Assembly (NCBI GenBank): GCA_963787195.1
Contig: CAWBCI010000069.1
Coordinates: 1 to 43,888 of the forward strand
DNA length: 43,888 bases
Direction of reading: 5' to 3'
DNA from: CAWBCI01 sp963787195
Lineage (GTDB): Bacteria; Bacteroidota; Bacteroidia; Bacteroidales; JAGOPY01
Below, in pieces: positions 32,803-41,558 of this stretch. The position numbers and the translations under genes are program-made. The notes below the pieces were generated by a model, which was not told the origin of the DNA, made no database searches, and saw only the letters and a program-made list of their open reading frames with translations. Every line of letters starts with the position of its first letter. Within the stretch, counting starts at the first letter, position 1.

Positions 32803-32928
32803 CATTGAACACTTCCCATTGAACATTGAACATTGAACATTGAACATTGAACATTGAACATTGATCATTAACCATTAACCATTAACCAATGACCATTAAC
32901 CATTGACCATTAACCATTACCTATTACC
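32789..32928. repeat. Heptad tract CATTGAA/CATTAAC, 20 units in phase
   Basis: Twenty 7-base units without a slip: the first eleven are mainly CATTGAA (variants CATTTAA, CACTTCC, CATTGAT), the following nine mainly CATTAAC (variants CAATGAC, CATTGAC, CATTACC, TATTACC). The first two units overlap the end of the M48 protease gene including its stop. Confidence 0.9.
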
Positions 32929-33320
32929 CATAAATGACCATCCCTAAAAAGAATTGAATGCTTTTTAAATAATTCGTTCTGCCAAATAATTCATTTCTTA
33001 TTAATCTTTACCTGCAAAGTTGCAAACATTGCTTACCTGCCCCACCAGGTCATTAAGACAGCTTTATTCTTCCACGCAATTCTTCGTAACACAAAGAGCC
33101 GCGGGCTAAATGCATTTGCTTCATAGCTGAAAGGGAGAAAGGGGCCTACAAGTTGCTTTCGGGAAATAATAGCGCAAAAGTCTTTTATTTATTAATATTG
33201 TAATCCTGATCTGGTTTTTTAATTTGAGTGAGTTGATATAATATTTATACAGGAAGCTCTTATAGAAATATATATTTGAACCAACAAGATTCGGGATAAT
33301 TTAGCCTCTTACTGCACGCA
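32803..33320. other. Intergenic region downstream of the M48 protease
   Basis: The first quarter is the heptad tract. The rest (32929-33320) is noncoding by inspection, AT-rich, with the promoter element of the TPR regulator near its end. No RNA gene or hairpin of note was recognised. Confidence 0.65.
33271..33278 (+). promoter_or_regulatory. -7 promoter element for the TPR-HTH regulator
   Basis: TATATTTG fits TAnnTTTG, 42 bases before the first ATG and 60 before the preferred one. No TTTG at -33. Confidence 0.35.
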
Positions 33321-33338
33321 ATGCTTATTCATAACACT

Positions 33339-35045
33339 ATGTACAAGAAGTTATCCTCAGCGATTTATATCATTTTCTTGTTCACCCTGAGTTTGTTTTT
33401 GTGGCAATGCAACGGAAATCAGGGTACAGCTCCGGATTACAAAACGGTTAAAACAGCTGAGAAAAAGTTATTGTTGCTGGAGGGTGAAACCAGGACGATG
33501 AAGGATAGTATGAGTCTTGGCCGGTTCATGGATATATACTCAAGGGTGCATCAGATCTACGAACAGATACCCGATACTTCTCGTGTGAAGGCCGGGGTCC
33601 GGGCATTTTTCGTGCGTTATCTGCGTAAGCTGGGCGGATACCATGAAGCCATCCGGGAGGCACGCAAAGCACTTGTCTGTAGTGAAAAGGCACGCGTATC
33701 AGACCCTTATTTATACCGCATGGACTTATACGGTACCCTGGCTGGTTTGTATACAAGCCTGAACTACGACGACTCGGCCCTTGCCATATATCAACTGGCA
33801 ATTCAGGATGAGCTTAAAGATACAATCCCATACAGAATTTCGAGCCCACTGAATAATGCCGGTGTATATTATTTTCAAAAAGGTAGTTTGGATACAGCAA
33901 TGTCTTATTTTTTAATTGCGGATAGTATTTTGAGGAAATATCCGGTAAACTACCTGAAATGGCAGAACTTACAGGGATCTATTCGTAGTAATATCGCTTC
34001 TGTTTTTTTGGAACGTGGGGAATATGAGAAGGCAGGAGATATCTTTAAGAAAAACCTACAGCACTATAAAAAGATAAAGGCCCATATTCGATGGGTAAAT
34101 GCCGGTATTGCACTTGCAAATACACAGATTGAACTTGGTGACTATGCCGAAGCAGCTTCCTTACTTGATATGACCTGGCAAGGACTTGACACGCTTCAGC
34201 TCAGGACGAAACCCATAATGAAGTATTGGATGAAGGTAAAATCCAGATATCTTGAAATGATTGGTGAGAAAGACAAGGCTCTGCAATTAATAAAAGAGAT
34301 ACTTGAGATAACAAACAAGGAAAATACAGAACAGGAAAGCCGGTTCACAACCATATCTGAATTTCTCGCCAATTATTCCTCAGAAAGATTTGAAGAAAGC
34401 TTGCTCAGAGTAAGGGAAGAAAAAGCCCATGAAGCGGCCAGATTGCGCTTGCAGATATGGATTGTCATTTTGCTGGCAATTGGCCTGGTAGTAATTGCTT
34501 CGGGATTACTGATTTATTACAGGCAACGGAACCGGCTTCACGAAAGCGAACGAAAATTGACCTTGGGAAAATTATATAAACAAGAGAATGAAAAAAAATT
34601 GCTTGACTTGCAATTGGAATATAAAAAAAAGGACTTGTCTGATATGGCTCTTAAACTTTCACTCAGACAGGAGTGGTCGACCGAGCTGTACCAGCGCTTC
34701 CTGACTGTTACTTCCTATAAAGGAAGCAAGCGTTCCCGGGAATTCAGCCGCTTGAAACTGGAGATCCTGGGGCAGGCAAATATAGATAAGGAATTATCAG
34801 TTATAAGTAATAACATTGAGAGCCTTAACAGGGAATTTTATGTTAAACTCAAAAGCAAGTTCCCCAATCTCTCGAAAACAGAATTGAAATTGTGCGGATA
34901 CATCAAACTCAACATGTCGAATCTCCAAATAGCCCAGGCACAGAATGTAGAACCTTCTTCAATAAAGGTAAGCCGCTACCGCTTGAAAAAAAAGATGGGT
35001 CTTACTTCTGATCAAAATCTTGAACATTTCATCCAATCCCTTTGA
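33339..35045 (+). CDS. TPR-transmembrane regulator with C-terminal HTH
   Basis: Protein of 568 residues with the Bacteroidota layout of an extracytoplasmic tetratricopeptide sensor joined to a cytoplasmic DNA-binding domain. The N-terminus is a signal or lipoprotein-like sequence (IIFLFTLSLFLWQC; the Cys box is imperfect). Helical repeats of TPR type fill about 50-350, with YYFQKGSLDTAMSYFLIADS as one clear repeat. A transmembrane helix (IVILLAIGLVVIASGLLIYY, about 373-392) leads into a coiled coil, and the last 70 residues are a LuxR-like HTH: LSKTELKLCGYIKLNMSNLQ and VSRYRLKKKMGL. An ATG 18 bases earlier is the other start. It lies 381 bases upstream of three seven-repeat secreted proteins, plausible targets. 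Confidence 0.85.
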   Translation: MYKKLSSAIYIIFLFTLSLFLWQCNGNQGTAPDYKTVKTAEKKLLLLEGETRTMKDSMSLGRFMDIYSRVHQIYEQIPDTSRVKAGVRAFFVRYLRKLGGYHEAIREARKALVCSEKARVSDPYLYRMDLYGTLAGLYTSLNYDDSALAIYQLAIQDELKDTIPYRISSPLNNAGVYYFQKGSLDTAMSYFLIADSILRKYPVNYLKWQNLQGSIRSNIASVFLERGEYEKAGDIFKKNLQHYKKIKAHIRWVNAGIALANTQIELGDYAEAASLLDMTWQGLDTLQLRTKPIMKYWMKVKSRYLEMIGEKDKALQLIKEILEITNKENTEQESRFTTISEFLANYSSERFEESLLRVREEKAHEAARLRLQIWIVILLAIGLVVIASGLLIYYRQRNRLHESERKLTLGKLYKQENEKKLLDLQLEYKKKDLSDMALKLSLRQEWSTELYQRFLTVTSYKGSKRSREFSRLKLEILGQANIDKELSVISNNIESLNREFYVKLKSKFPNLSKTELKLCGYIKLNMSNLQIAQAQNVEPSSIKVSRYRLKKKMGLTSDQNLEHFIQSL

Positions 35046-35426
35046 TATTTTCATGCCATTGTTCCTGTGCTCTTCTGATAAGTCTCCTGTAAACAGGATA
35101 TTTCCGGGCAGGTTTTTATAGGATAAATGAACTCTGCTAAGTAATAGAATATTACTGTTTTACAGGTAAGATTGCTCATTTTGTATACCTTTTGTAACGA
35201 CAAGTTTTCTCAACAGATATAAGCCAGGTTTGTTATCAAGGAGATATCAACCAATTATGGTATATGGTATGGCATTCAAACTTACTGTAATACATAAAGT
35301 CAGTTTAATGCAGCCTTAATCCAAATTGGGAAATACTATTTGAAATGAGTAATAAATGTATTTCTTGGTTGATTTGAATCACAACAAGGGAGTTGCAATC
35401 AATATATAAAAATATAACAACCAGGT
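35046..35426. promoter_or_regulatory. Putative regulatory region before the three-paralogue array
   Basis: 381 bases without a gene. Two related dyads share CTGT and ACAG half-sites: CCTGT-AA-ACAGG (35086-35097) and TTACTGT-TTT-ACAGGTAA (35153-35170, one bulged base). They could be binding sites for the adjacent HTH regulator. No exact TAnnTTTG was found; ATACCTTTTG at 35186-35195 is one base too long. Promoter position is therefore unknown. Confidence 0.3.
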
Positions 35427-36788
35427 ATGAATAAAACAACTGCTTTACTGGTCTCAATGATAATTATTTTAGCTGAGCCTGTGGTTCAGGGGCAGGTCAG
35501 TATCAACGATAGCGGCGCTGCCCCTGACCCTTCCGCCATGTTCGATGTGCAAAGCACGGATAAAGGAATGCTCATTCCCCGTTTAACCAGTGCACAACGA
35601 AATGGTATTTCCAGCCCCGCCGATGGCTTACTGGTGTATGATATAACCGATAGTGACTTTTATTTTTATGATGGTACGGCCTGGCAACAGCAACGCACCG
35701 AGCTCCCCAGGTTGATCAGCGATACGGACGGTAGTACAAAGGTAGAAGTGGAAAAAACAACAGATGATAATTCCATCCGGTTTACGACCAATGGCGTACA
35801 ACGCTTGTTGCTTTCCGAAAACATCGCGGGTATTCCAACACTTCAGTATTTTGACCAAAATACCGTTCTGGGATACCAGGGAGTCAGTCTTGCGGGTGGT
35901 TCTGCTAATACATATTTAGGTTATTCTGCAGGCTTAAATTCCAACGGCAACGAAAATACTTTCTTAGGCAGAGGTTCCGGCAATCAAACGACCGCTAATC
36001 AGAATGTAATTGTAGGTAACAACTCGGGAGCGGCTGCGTCATCAGCTTCTGGAAGTGTTTTGGTCGGGTCTTCGGCGGGATTTAGCCTTACAAATGGAAG
36101 TAACTCTATTTGTGTCGGATACAGCTCTGGCAGCGGAAATCCAAATGGTGATAATCTTTATATCGGTCCAACGGTTGGCAGTACCAGCATAGAAACAGGC
36201 ATGCTTCGAATTGGTATTGGTTCGAATCCTTTATTAATGGCATCCACCACCGATATTAGCATCAACGGAACTCTGAGCCTTACAGATGATTTTCATTTAG
36301 GGGATTATAAAATACGCAAAAAAGATGGGGGCCTGTTTTTAAGACTTGATCTATATGGTAATGTAATGTTTGGGGTCAATGTTGCTGATGAAATTTTTCA
36401 GGCAGCAAGTGATATTATAGTAGACGGGGACCTGCAATTCAATGGTACTTATCATCCATTGGGAATTGATGGGGTGATTATCACCTGCGGAAGCGTGGAC
36501 GCTGACGGAACGCTTAACACCAATGCAATACATAGTCCTAATATTGGCACTATATCGCGTAATTCAGAGGGAGATTATACCATTAATTTTAGTTCTTTAA
36601 ATTATGGAGATGTTGCCCTGGTGACCGCTTTCAACAATGGTTCAAGTAGCGTCAATCGCTATGCCCAGGTAAAAACCCTTACTTCCAATTCGCTGGAGCT
36701 TACAATTAAAAACCAGAATGGGGATAACCGGGATGCCCCGTTTAATTTTATCATTATAGCATATTCTAACAATAATTATAACAATTGA
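35427..36788 (+). CDS. Secreted seven-repeat solenoid-like protein, paralogue 1
   Basis: Protein of 453 residues. Signal peptide to about residue 23 (cleavage after VQGQ), then an N-terminal module common in Bacteroidota surface proteins: SAMFDVQSTDKGMLIPRLTS, GLLVYD, FYFYDGTAWQQ. After a short D-rich strand module, residues 145-258 are seven repeats of 16-17 residues with the pattern N-x-hydrophobic2-G-x2-(A/S)-G-x-many-G: for example NTYLGYSAGLNSNGNE and NTFLGRGSGNQTTANQ. The last 110 residues are a globular beta domain with GDYTINF. The repeats resemble YadA-head-like beta-roll units. No T9SS sorting domain is present. Role unknown; adhesin or fibre is inference. First of three tandem paralogues. 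Confidence 0.75.
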   Translation: MNKTTALLVSMIIILAEPVVQGQVSINDSGAAPDPSAMFDVQSTDKGMLIPRLTSAQRNGISSPADGLLVYDITDSDFYFYDGTAWQQQRTELPRLISDTDGSTKVEVEKTTDDNSIRFTTNGVQRLLLSENIAGIPTLQYFDQNTVLGYQGVSLAGGSANTYLGYSAGLNSNGNENTFLGRGSGNQTTANQNVIVGNNSGAAASSASGSVLVGSSAGFSLTNGSNSICVGYSSGSGNPNGDNLYIGPTVGSTSIETGMLRIGIGSNPLLMASTTDISINGTLSLTDDFHLGDYKIRKKDGGLFLRLDLYGNVMFGVNVADEIFQAASDIIVDGDLQFNGTYHPLGIDGVIITCGSVDADGTLNTNAIHSPNIGTISRNSEGDYTINFSSLNYGDVALVTAFNNGSSSVNRYAQVKTLTSNSLELTIKNQNGDNRDAPFNFIIIAYSNNNYNN

Positions 36789-36801
36789 TAAACAAGAATA
36801 T

Positions 36802-38214
36802 ATGATTTATTTTACAAAAAAACTACTAGCCATACATTACTGGATAAAAGGCTGTGTGAAAGTAGCTTTAGTCCTTACAATGATCTGTTTTGGGACTTTT
36901 TTTGCGGAAGCTCAGATAGTAATTTCCAGCAGTGCCGACAGCGTAGCAGATAATGCCGCTATGCTCGATGTACAGAGTTCAGGCAAAGGTGTTTTGACTC
37001 CTAGAATGACAACAATACAGCGGCTTGCAATAAGCCTGCCTGCAACAGGTCTTTTGGTGTATGACACTGACACTCAATCTTTTTGGTTTTACAATGGTAG
37101 TACATGGGATGAATTAGTTACCCAAAATAATATAGTTGAAAGCCAGATCGCAGACAATACCGGAGATACAAAAATTGAAACGGAAGCTGCTCCGAATGAG
37201 GATTTGATACGATTGTCTATTGCAGGAACGAACAAAATGATTATAAGGGATTTTGGAGTGGAGCTTTTGGACAATGACCGGAATACTTTTATTGGCAACA
37301 TTGCAGGCCTGAACAATACGGGCACCAACAATACATTTTTGGGAAGCCACGCAGGTACATCGAATACGACAGGAAGCTCCAATTCATACCTTGGCGATCA
37401 TGCAGGTGCCTCGCTTACAGGCGGGTCGGATAATACTTTTATAGGACAAAATGCCGGGAAAATGATGGCCACAGGCCAGTATAATACCATAATTGGGGCT
37501 GAGGCAGGTTCACAAAAAACAGGAGGCGACAACAATGTTTTGCTCGGGTACGGAGCCGGCCAAAATAATGGCAGTGGAACCGGGAATATATTTATCGGGT
37601 ATCAGGCAGGAATGAATGAAACAGGAAGTAACTTATTGTACATAGCCAACTCTTCAACTTCCAGCCCATTAATCTATGGAAATTTTGGCGGGAATACGCT
37701 GACTGTAAATGGTTATATCAATCCCAATGAAATTTATCTTAATGGCTGGCTAAGGAATGGATCAGGTTCAAATGGGCTTTTCTTTAAGGGGAATGGTTCA
37801 ATTGGGATCGGTACTGATCAGCCACCTGACAATAATCTGATTCAAGTGGCCGGAGACATGAAAGCTTCCGGTTTTGTCAGAAATGAGAATGGATTTGTCA
37901 TCGGTTGTGAATCGGGCAATCGCGCAGTTATGGTAACTGTTAATGCAGATGGTACACTGTGGAATTCACGGTCATCTCTGCACTTTATCTCAGATGTAGT
38001 GAAAAATGGTACCGGGGATTACACAATAAATTTCGTCGCCGGCACTTTTTCAGCCCAACCTGTTACAATGGCAATACCCGGACCGGTAAGCAATTCAGGC
38101 TATTATGCACAGGTTCCTAATACCTCTACAAGTTCAGTGAGGGTAGTTACCCGGGATAACAATGGTACTGTGGCGGATGCAGGATTTCAGGCAATGATTA
38201 TCGGTCAACATTAA
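36802..38214 (+). CDS. Secreted seven-repeat solenoid-like protein, paralogue 2
   Basis: Protein of 470 residues with an extended N-terminus before the signal core (VALVLTMICFGTFFAEAQ, cleavage near 38). The N-terminal module repeats the layout of paralogue 1: AAMLDVQSSGKGVLTPRMTT, GLLVYDTDTQSFWFYNG, GDTKIETE. Seven repeats fill 161-277, such as NTFLGSHAGTSNTTGSS, NSYLGDHAGASLTGGSD and NVLLGYGAGQNNGSGTG, closed by LLYIANSS. The C-terminal 100 residues have GDYTINF and AMIIGQH. It starts 13 bases after paralogue 1 stops, so the array is one transcript. The repeat sequences are more regular than in paralogue 1. Adhesin or fibre is inference only. Confidence 0.78.
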   Translation: MIYFTKKLLAIHYWIKGCVKVALVLTMICFGTFFAEAQIVISSSADSVADNAAMLDVQSSGKGVLTPRMTTIQRLAISLPATGLLVYDTDTQSFWFYNGSTWDELVTQNNIVESQIADNTGDTKIETEAAPNEDLIRLSIAGTNKMIIRDFGVELLDNDRNTFIGNIAGLNNTGTNNTFLGSHAGTSNTTGSSNSYLGDHAGASLTGGSDNTFIGQNAGKMMATGQYNTIIGAEAGSQKTGGDNNVLLGYGAGQNNGSGTGNIFIGYQAGMNETGSNLLYIANSSTSSPLIYGNFGGNTLTVNGYINPNEIYLNGWLRNGSGSNGLFFKGNGSIGIGTDQPPDNNLIQVAGDMKASGFVRNENGFVIGCESGNRAVMVTVNADGTLWNSRSSLHFISDVVKNGTGDYTINFVAGTFSAQPVTMAIPGPVSNSGYYAQVPNTSTSSVRVVTRDNNGTVADAGFQAMIIGQH

Positions 38215-38224
38215 AAAATTGAAC

Positions 38225-39589
38225 ATGAAACATTCTGGAATATACATTTTAGTGGTATTCGTCTTTTCCGTGAATATTGGAATAGCTCAAGTCAGCATTA
38301 ACAACATCGGTGAAAATGCGGATTCTTCTGCCATGCTTGATGTGTCAAGCAATAATTCGGGAATGTTGATTCCCCGGATGAGCAGCGATCAACGAAGTCT
38401 TATCAGCAATCCACCAGCCGGATTGATGGTCTTTGACAATGGAACCAATTCATTCTGGTTTTATAATGGTACCGGCTGGAAAGAGCTTAAAACTGCGACA
38501 CAAAATAATGGTTCATCCATTGAAGATGCCGATGGAGATACCAGGATTGAAACAGAACATACACCCAACGAGAATCGAATTCATTTTAAAGTCAATGGCA
38601 ATGAAGCTTTGGTGTTGCGTACGAATAACAACGGCAACGCAATGCTGGACTTTTCTTCTGATAACACCCTGATAGGAACAAATACAGCTAGCTCCCTCAG
38701 CACTGGCACAGGCAATACCTTTTTCGGCAGTAATACAGGTAGTGCAAGTACAGCAGGCAGCGGCAATACATTTTTGGGAGCAAATACAGGAACCAATATT
38801 GTTGACGGAAATGCAAACGTTTTGGCGGGCAGGCAAGCTGGAAGTGCTGATACTATTGGAAGTCATAATGTTATGTTGGGGTATCAGGCCGGTCAATATT
38901 CTAAGGACAGTAATAATGTTTACCTTGGTTATCAGGCAGGGCGCAATTCTGCCGGTGGCAGTGGCAATGTTTTTCTTGGAAATTCGGCCGGGTACAATTC
39001 TACAGGAAGTAATTTATTAAAAATAAGGCTGGGAAATACTGATGTCATCGATGGTGATTTTGCCAACCCGACCCTCGATTTTTTGAAACCGGTTCACCTG
39101 GGTAATATTAATACAAACGGATACCTCATTAAGCGAAATGGCAAAGGCCTTTTCATCGATGGTAGTGGAAATGTCGGGGTCAATACCACCTCACCGACAG
39201 CCCGTCTCGACATTAATGGAAACGCTTCTCTCAGGAATGCCAGCCAGGATAATTTTGACATTACTTTCAGTAGTGATTTACTGCTGGCCTCCACCTATCA
39301 AGGTCAGCAAACTAAATATCTGGTCTTCAGGATTAATTCTGACGGAACTTTAAATACTTCTTTTACCAGCAGCAATCTGGTTACAACTTCAAAACTCACC
39401 ACCGGTACTTATGAGATTCTGTTCCAGAGTGGAGCTTTTACAACAACACCCATAGTGGTGGCAGTATCAGGAGGCAATCAACGGATGGTTCTTAATACAG
39501 TAAATCAATATGGTGCTACTATTAATTCAAGGAATTCAAATGGCGATTTAACTGATGCTACTTTTTATGTGCATGTATTCGGCCGCTAA
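38225..39589 (+). CDS. Secreted seven-repeat solenoid-like protein, paralogue 3
   Basis: Protein of 454 residues starting at the ATG at 38225, 10 bases after paralogue 2 (a TTG 6 bases earlier is less likely). Signal peptide IYILVVFVFSVNIGIAQ, then SAMLDVSSNNSGMLIPRMSS, FWFYNGTGWKELK and GDTRIETEHTPNE. Seven repeats span about 147-263, for example NTFFGSNTGSASTAGSG and NVYLGYQAGRNSAGGSG, ending LLKIRLG. A segment GLFIDGSGNVGVNTTSPTAR that follows is the short motif seen in Bacteroidota fibre-like proteins. The C-terminal domain differs more from the other two (GTYEILFQSGAFTTTP). No T9SS domain. It faces the sigma factor operon across 67 bases. Confidence 0.78.
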   Translation: MKHSGIYILVVFVFSVNIGIAQVSINNIGENADSSAMLDVSSNNSGMLIPRMSSDQRSLISNPPAGLMVFDNGTNSFWFYNGTGWKELKTATQNNGSSIEDADGDTRIETEHTPNENRIHFKVNGNEALVLRTNNNGNAMLDFSSDNTLIGTNTASSLSTGTGNTFFGSNTGSASTAGSGNTFLGANTGTNIVDGNANVLAGRQAGSADTIGSHNVMLGYQAGQYSKDSNNVYLGYQAGRNSAGGSGNVFLGNSAGYNSTGSNLLKIRLGNTDVIDGDFANPTLDFLKPVHLGNINTNGYLIKRNGKGLFIDGSGNVGVNTTSPTARLDINGNASLRNASQDNFDITFSSDLLLASTYQGQQTKYLVFRINSDGTLNTSFTSSNLVTTSKLTTGTYEILFQSGAFTTTPIVVAVSGGNQRMVLNTVNQYGATINSRNSNGDLTDATFYVHVFGR

Positions 39590-39656
39590 CTTCTTTCATT
39601 GGCACAAGCAAATTTATAGTTAATACTCTTTTCATATTGTTCTATTTTCTACTGGT

Positions 39657-39881
39657 CTATGCTTTCCTGCTTGTAAAGAAGGCAATTAATGAATAAACGG
39701 CAGCGATGATGAGAAGCTTATAAACAAAGTTGATTAATGTGTCACTTGCGGAATGTGACCTGCTGTCTATGTCTATGAAAACATAAATGGCATAAGCAAG
39801 TCCTGCGATCAAGATAATCCAGCCGAAAAAAGTTTTCGGGATAAAAAATATTCCGATACGTTTGAACCATGGTAAATGCAT
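39657..39881 (-). CDS. Small membrane protein of the sigma factor operon
   Basis: Protein of 74 residues beginning MHLPWFKRIGIFFIPKT. Two transmembrane helices are predicted (about 18-36 and 52-69), separated by a polar DIDSRSHSASDTL loop. The start is chosen because it falls 11 bases after the preceding gene's stop; upstream in-frame sequence overlaps that gene in another frame and looks non-protein. Likely third gene of the ECF sigma operon. I recall similar small proteins in Bacteroidota; function unknown, perhaps with the sigma control unit. Confidence 0.7.
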   Translation of the reverse strand: MHLPWFKRIGIFFIPKTFFGWIILIAGLAYAIYVFIDIDSRSHSASDTLINFVYKLLIIAAVYSLIAFFTSRKA

Positions 39882-39892
39882 GATAGTATTCT

Positions 39893-40318
39893 TTAGAGTA
39901 AATATATTAATAGGATTATGCCTGAAGCAATTATTATGAGCAGATTGAACCACACGGCTTTCAAAAAGTTCAATGATTTCGGACTGCCTGACAGGAAGTA
40001 AATTTTTCTGATACTCATAAAATTTATTATAATGAAAAGGACAGGCAATATAATAAAGAACAAAAAGGACGAATACTTTGCCATGCCTGTCAAATCTTGA
40101 AGGTTGGATGCTAATGTTGTGGAAGGCATGAATAAAGTCTTCATCAGAAGGCTGGCCAGTATATAAAGGGGAATGCTTATCCACCACCAGCTTAAAACAG
40201 ATTTGTCCTTTGCATTTAATATTGCTTTCTCTAACATATCCTGATGTTTTAGCTCAGAAATTTCTGGTTTTGTCATTTGTAACAATTCCTTTTCAAAGTT
40301 TTCCATTTCCATAATCAA
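39893..40318 (-). CDS. Membrane protein following the ECF sigma gene (possible anti-sigma factor)
   Basis: Protein of 141 residues, start uncertain between several close Met codons at the N-terminus (MIMEMENF). The N-terminal 40 residues are hydrophilic and helical; three transmembrane helices follow (about 43-60, 83-99 and 120-140). Such a short cytosolic part plus membrane helices, 12 bases downstream of an ECF sigma gene, suggests an anti-sigma function, but no zinc-binding HxxxCxxC motif is present, so this is inference from place and topology. Confidence 0.7.
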   Translation of the reverse strand: MIMEMENFEKELLQMTKPEISELKHQDMLEKAILNAKDKSVLSWWWISIPLYILASLLMKTLFMPSTTLASNLQDLTGMAKYSSFLFFIILPVLFIIINFMSIRKIYFLSGSPKSLNFLKAVWFNLLIIIASGIILLIYLL

Positions 40319-40330
40319 TAATGCTAAAGT

Positions 40331-40888
40331 TTAAATTTGGTTGCACTTTTCACGAAGTTTTTGCAGGCCCCTGGATAAGAGTGATTTTAATGTTCCTTCA
40401 TTGATGTTCAATATTTCCACAATTTCTTTATTCCCTTTTCCTTCGAAGTATCTTAAAGCAATGACTTCCTGGTATTTGTTTGGCAATGTTTTCAATGCTT
40501 TAAGAACTGTCAGAAATTGATGATGTCTTTGAAGTTCTGCTTCCAGTTCTTCTTTGTCCTGGTGCAGATAATTACTGAATAGTTCCCTGTTTTCAAGGTC
40601 AACTTTTTCAAAAAAAGAACTTCGTTTTTGTTTGTACCTGGAAAATTGGTTCACCTCATTTGTTGCAATACGGTAAAGCCAAATTTTTATTGAAATGCCT
40701 TTGTAAGTAAAATTCCTGATATGTGTAAATGCTTTGAAAAAGGTGTCAGCTGCGATGTCGGCTGTATCATCAAAGTTACCGGTCCTTCTAAATATATAGC
40801 TGAAAATGGGCTTGTAATAGATTTTAAAAACTTCGGAAAACTCCGCCGGGTTATCCTTGATTTTATTGAGAAGCTCTGATTCAGTCAT
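40331..40888 (-). CDS. ECF-type RNA polymerase sigma factor
   Basis: Sigma-70 family protein of 185 residues. Region 2 spans about 20-88 with YIFRRTGNFDDTADIAADTF and IWLYRIATNEV, region 4 about 128-180 with LPNKYQEVIALRYFEGKGNK and EGTLKSLLSRGLQKLRE, the HTH that reads the -35 element. Regions 1 and 3 are absent as expected of ECF factors. It leads a three-gene unit with two small membrane proteins. The leader contains CACTTTTG, one mismatch from the housekeeping -7, so autoregulation cannot be told. Confidence 0.92.
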   Translation of the reverse strand: MTESELLNKIKDNPAEFSEVFKIYYKPIFSYIFRRTGNFDDTADIAADTFFKAFTHIRNFTYKGISIKIWLYRIATNEVNQFSRYKQKRSSFFEKVDLENRELFSNYLHQDKEELEAELQRHHQFLTVLKALKTLPNKYQEVIALRYFEGKGNKEIVEILNINEGTLKSLLSRGLQKLREKCNQI

Positions 40889-41093
40889 TATGCAACGGGA
40901 TAAGCTTAATTATATAATGCAAAAGTGTCCGTTTGGTTGCAATTCACACTGGCCGATATGGATTTACTTCCTGGCCAGTTAGAAATTGCTGGCGATTTCC
41001 AATTAAGCTACAAGGAAAGCTGAAGCAAGCTACAAGCCTTATACCTACTGCTTTCACGCCTAATTATAATATACATTATTTGCAGTAGCTCTT

Positions 41094-41555
41094 TTATTCT
41101 CCTCTATTTTCGACAATGAGTTTTAGCATATTCTGGTTGAATGATGAAAGCTTTGATTCAATTGATGAAAAAAAATCATTGTCTGCATTTTCCACTTCAA
41201 TAATCGCTTTTTGTAATGTTTCGGTGCCTGTTTGTGTAAGTTGAATAGTTTTAGCCCTTGTGTCTGTTTCGTGTTCCTGCCTGGTGATGAATTTCTTATC
41301 CTCCAGAGTTCGCAACACTTTTGAAACCATCATTCTATCAGCATTACTTTGATTGGCAATATCAATTTGTGTTACTGAATTATTTTCTCTTGAAAGCCAA
41401 CCCAAAGCTGCCAATAGAACAAATTGAGTGTGTGTTAAATCTAAAGGGGCTAAAGCTTTCTTTTGTTTTCGTTGCCACAATAATGTCAATTGTGCCAAAA
41501 GATAACCCGGACTATCATTCGGACTTTTAAATTGAAATTCTACTTTTTTAGCCAT
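41094..41555 (-). CDS. MarR family transcriptional regulator
   Basis: Winged-HTH regulator of 153 residues: dimerisation helices at the ends, and HTH with LTHTQFVLLAALGWLS (about 39-54), VTQIDIANQSNADRMMVSKV (61-80) and LEDKKFITRQEHETDTRAKT (wing, about 84-103). It starts 3 bases after the EVE-domain gene stop, last of a three-gene operon VOC-EVE-MarR. The 23-bp palindrome over the operon promoter is its likely operator. The effector is unknown. Confidence 0.88.
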   Translation of the reverse strand: MAKKVEFQFKSPNDSPGYLLAQLTLLWQRKQKKALAPLDLTHTQFVLLAALGWLSRENNSVTQIDIANQSNADRMMVSKVLRTLEDKKFITRQEHETDTRAKTIQLTQTGTETLQKAIIEVENADNDFFSSIESKLSSFNQNMLKLIVENRGE

Positions 41556-41558
41556 CTT

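Noticed and set aside
39882..40187. Upstream extension of the 74-residue membrane protein frame
   Set aside because: It overlaps the three-helix protein gene in another frame and its translation lacks membrane or domain character; the ATG at 39881 fits operon spacing.
40948..40979. ACTGGCC...GGCCAGT inverted repeat between the sigma and MarR operons
   Set aside because: Seven pairs with an 18-base loop and no T-run; placed upstream of the sigma promoter region without a second similar site, so no role can be supported.
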